Below are positions 62,335 to 64,000 of a DNA stretch of 64,000 nucleotides, piece after piece (within the stretch, counting starts at the first letter, position 1; each line of letters starts with the position of its first letter). The DNA is from SMWC01 sp964466315 (lineage in GTDB: Bacteria; Pseudomonadota; Gammaproteobacteria; Steroidobacterales; Rariloculaceae). The notes beneath the pieces were generated by a model. The model had not been told where the DNA came from. It saw nothing but the letters and a program-made list of their open reading frames with translations, and did not search any database. Position numbers and translations under genes: made by a program. Location: the NCBI GenBank assembly GCA_964466315.1, contig CAYXNS010000008.1, positions 1 through 64,000 on the forward strand, read 5' to 3'.

Positions 62335-63921
62335 ATGTCCGACCAGCTGGAGCGCCGTACGTTCGCGATCATTTCGCATCCGGACGCGGGCAAGACCACA
62401 CTTACGGAAAAATTCCTCCTGTTCGGCGGAGCCATCCAGATGGCCGGGACGGTCAAGGGGCGTAAAGCACAGCGCCACGCCAGAGCGGATTGGATGCAGC
62501 TCGAACAGGAACGCGGCATCTCCGTCACGTCTTCGGTCATGCAGTTCCTTTATGACGGGAGACTCATCAATCTGCTAGATACACCGGGTCATGAAGACTT
62601 CTCGGAGGATACGTATCGCACGCTGACGGCGGTCGACAGCGCTCTGATGGTGATCGACGTGGGCAAGGGTGTTGAGTTGCGCACGATCAAACTCATGGAA
62701 GTTTGCCGCTTGCGTAATACGCCGATCATGAGCTTCATCAACAAGCTCGACCGTGATGGGCGTGATCCTCTCGAACTGCTCGACGAGATCGAGACGATCC
62801 TGAAGATCGAATGCGCTCCCGTGACCTGGCCGATCGGGATGGGACGGGAGTTTAGGGGCATCTACCACTTCGCCGACGACTGCATCAATCTTTACGAGCG
62901 TGGCGATTCGAGCCGTATCTCCGAATCGAAGCAGATTGTTGGCTTGGCGTCGCCGGAAGTCGGTGAGCTGCTCGGAAGCGATGCAGAGGCATTGCGAGAG
63001 CAGGTTGACCTGATTCGGGGTGCGAGCCCGGAATTCGACGCCAGTCGTTACCTCAATGGCCAGCAGACTCCAGTGTTCTTCGGCGCCGCGATACAGAACT
63101 TCGGCGTGAAGGAGTTACTCGATGCCTTCGTCGCGAATTCACCACCGCCGCAACCGCGGGCGAAGGTCGATCGAATCGTCGATCCGGCCGAGGGGGACTT
63201 AAGTGGGTTCGTGTTCAAGATTCAAGCGAACATGGATCCGGCTCACCGGGATCGGATCGCGTTTCTGCGCGTGTGCTCCGGTACCTACACGCCGGGTATG
63301 CGCCTATATCACACGCGGCTCAAGCGCGAGGTTCGCGTCGGTGAAGCCATCACGTTTATGGCCGCCGACAGGCAGCATGTCGACGAGGCGGTCGCCGGTG
63401 ACATCATCGGGCTCCATAATCACGGGACGATCAATATCGGCGACAGCTTCTCCCAGGGGGAGGATCTTGTATTCACCGGAATCCCGGATTTCGCGCCCGA
63501 GTTGTTTCGTAGAGCCGTACTCAAGGATCCGCTGCGGCTCAAGGCGCTGAATAAAGGCTTGGACCAGCTGTGCGAAGAGGGTGCGACCCAGCTCTTCCGC
63601 CCGTTGTCGAGTAACGATTTGATTCTCGGCGCCGTTGGGCCGCTGCAGTTCGATGTCGCTTCATTCCGTTTGCGCGATGAATATGGGGTCGAGTGTGCGT
63701 TCGAGCCCGTGAACGTCGTCACGGCGCGCTGGATCACAGCCGCCGATTCGAAGCTTCTCGAGGATTTCACGCGTAAGCAGAAGGCCAGCCTGGCGCTCGA
63801 TCACACCGGTCGGCTCGTCTATCTCGCGACGACGTCCGTGCGGCTTAACCTCACCGAGGAGCGCTGGCCCGACGTCAATTTTCAGGCAACCCGAGAGCAT
63901 GGCAGCACCGCCGCGGGCTGA
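62335..63921 (+). CDS. prfC: Peptide chain release factor 3
   Basis: This 528-residue GTPase recycles RF1 and RF2 from the ribosome. G1 lies at HPDAGKTT (15-22), the G2 region at ERGISVTSSVMQF, G3 at DTPGHEDF and G4 at NKLDRDGRDPLE. Domains II and III carry GFVFKIQANMDPAHRDRIAF and QLCEEGATQLFRP. Length equals the norm. It is last in the window; 79 bases follow with no gene seen. Confidence 0.97.
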   Translation: MSDQLERRTFAIISHPDAGKTTLTEKFLLFGGAIQMAGTVKGRKAQRHARADWMQLEQERGISVTSSVMQFLYDGRLINLLDTPGHEDFSEDTYRTLTAVDSALMVIDVGKGVELRTIKLMEVCRLRNTPIMSFINKLDRDGRDPLELLDEIETILKIECAPVTWPIGMGREFRGIYHFADDCINLYERGDSSRISESKQIVGLASPEVGELLGSDAEALREQVDLIRGASPEFDASRYLNGQQTPVFFGAAIQNFGVKELLDAFVANSPPPQPRAKVDRIVDPAEGDLSGFVFKIQANMDPAHRDRIAFLRVCSGTYTPGMRLYHTRLKREVRVGEAITFMAADRQHVDEAVAGDIIGLHNHGTINIGDSFSQGEDLVFTGIPDFAPELFRRAVLKDPLRLKALNKGLDQLCEEGATQLFRPLSSNDLILGAVGPLQFDVASFRLRDEYGVECAFEPVNVVTARWITAADSKLLEDFTRKQKASLALDHTGRLVYLATTSVRLNLTEERWPDVNFQATREHGSTAAG

Positions 63922-64000
63922 CGATGCAGGAGCGGCCGCCTGGTCGCGATCAATGCTTGTGGTTGGGGGCGGTCACTCCTTCGGGGATAAGGTGGCTTTG

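Noticed and set aside
1..64000. CRISPR arrays, defence islands, tRNA or rRNA genes
   Set aside because: I read for spaced direct repeats, cas or restriction-type proteins, and tRNA-like GTTCGA/TRGY signals and saw none convincing; a tRNAscan or CRISPR search could still find weak cases.

Overview
The window looks like chromosome from a gammaproteobacterium, probably an uncultured marine or sediment lineage; I cannot place it to genus. The evidence is gene order known from that class: metG-rnfABCDGE-nth, apbC-dcd, purN/purM facing DUF2066/CDP-alcohol phosphatidyltransferase/hda, then DUF2069/wrbA/arsC, plus rnt, grxD and prfC. Base composition is GC-rich by eye. I saw no tRNA, rRNA, CRISPR array or intact mobile element.

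Positions 1-25000 are accessory and partly decayed. The left edge carries the end of an IS3-type transposase, beside three 15-bp palindromes spaced two helical turns apart. Then comes a DUF5916 outer-membrane protein and a catabolic island at about 2.7-15.1 kb. The island has a polar amino-acid ABC importer, a formylglycine-type sulfatase, an aromatic amino acid decarboxylase, a class III aminotransferase, an aldehyde dehydrogenase, a LigAB-type extradiol dioxygenase and a tripartite-tricarboxylate (Bug) binding protein. Read together, these could take up and desulfate an aromatic amine or amino acid, convert it to an aldehyde and acid, and open a catechol ring. That pathway is inference. The importer and the sulfatase operon share a duplicated leader of about 117 bp with the same ATGTGGG/CCCACAT inverted repeat.

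From 15 to 25 kb lie a metallo-beta-lactamase-fold enzyme with an inserted EF-hand pair, ferredoxin fdxA, a 50-residue TonB-anchor-like protein, a PadR regulator with its membrane partner, an LhgO-type oxidase, a TetR regulator, two transporters, a glutamine amidotransferase and YceI. Three genes here are broken by one base or one codon: the PadR partner, an EamA transporter and a DAACS symporter. arsC at 57 kb is broken in the same way. This could be real decay or assembly error.

From 25 to 64 kb the content is mostly housekeeping: proC, DUF4139 and DUF4382 envelope proteins, a GAF-PAS-PAS-GGDEF-EAL protein, nadC, a PuuD-type membrane domain, grxD, rnt, a leucyl aminopeptidase, nth, the Rnf complex, metG, apbC, dcd, purMN, hda, wrbA, acylphosphatase, a lytic transglycosylase, proS, pssA, a family 4 uracil-DNA glycosylase, rimI and prfC. 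The unusual item is an operon at 44.6-49.2 kb that joins a HEAT-repeat Ser/Thr kinase to two PilT-like ATPases, with a recognisable promoter. It suggests phospho-signalling onto a pilus retraction motor.
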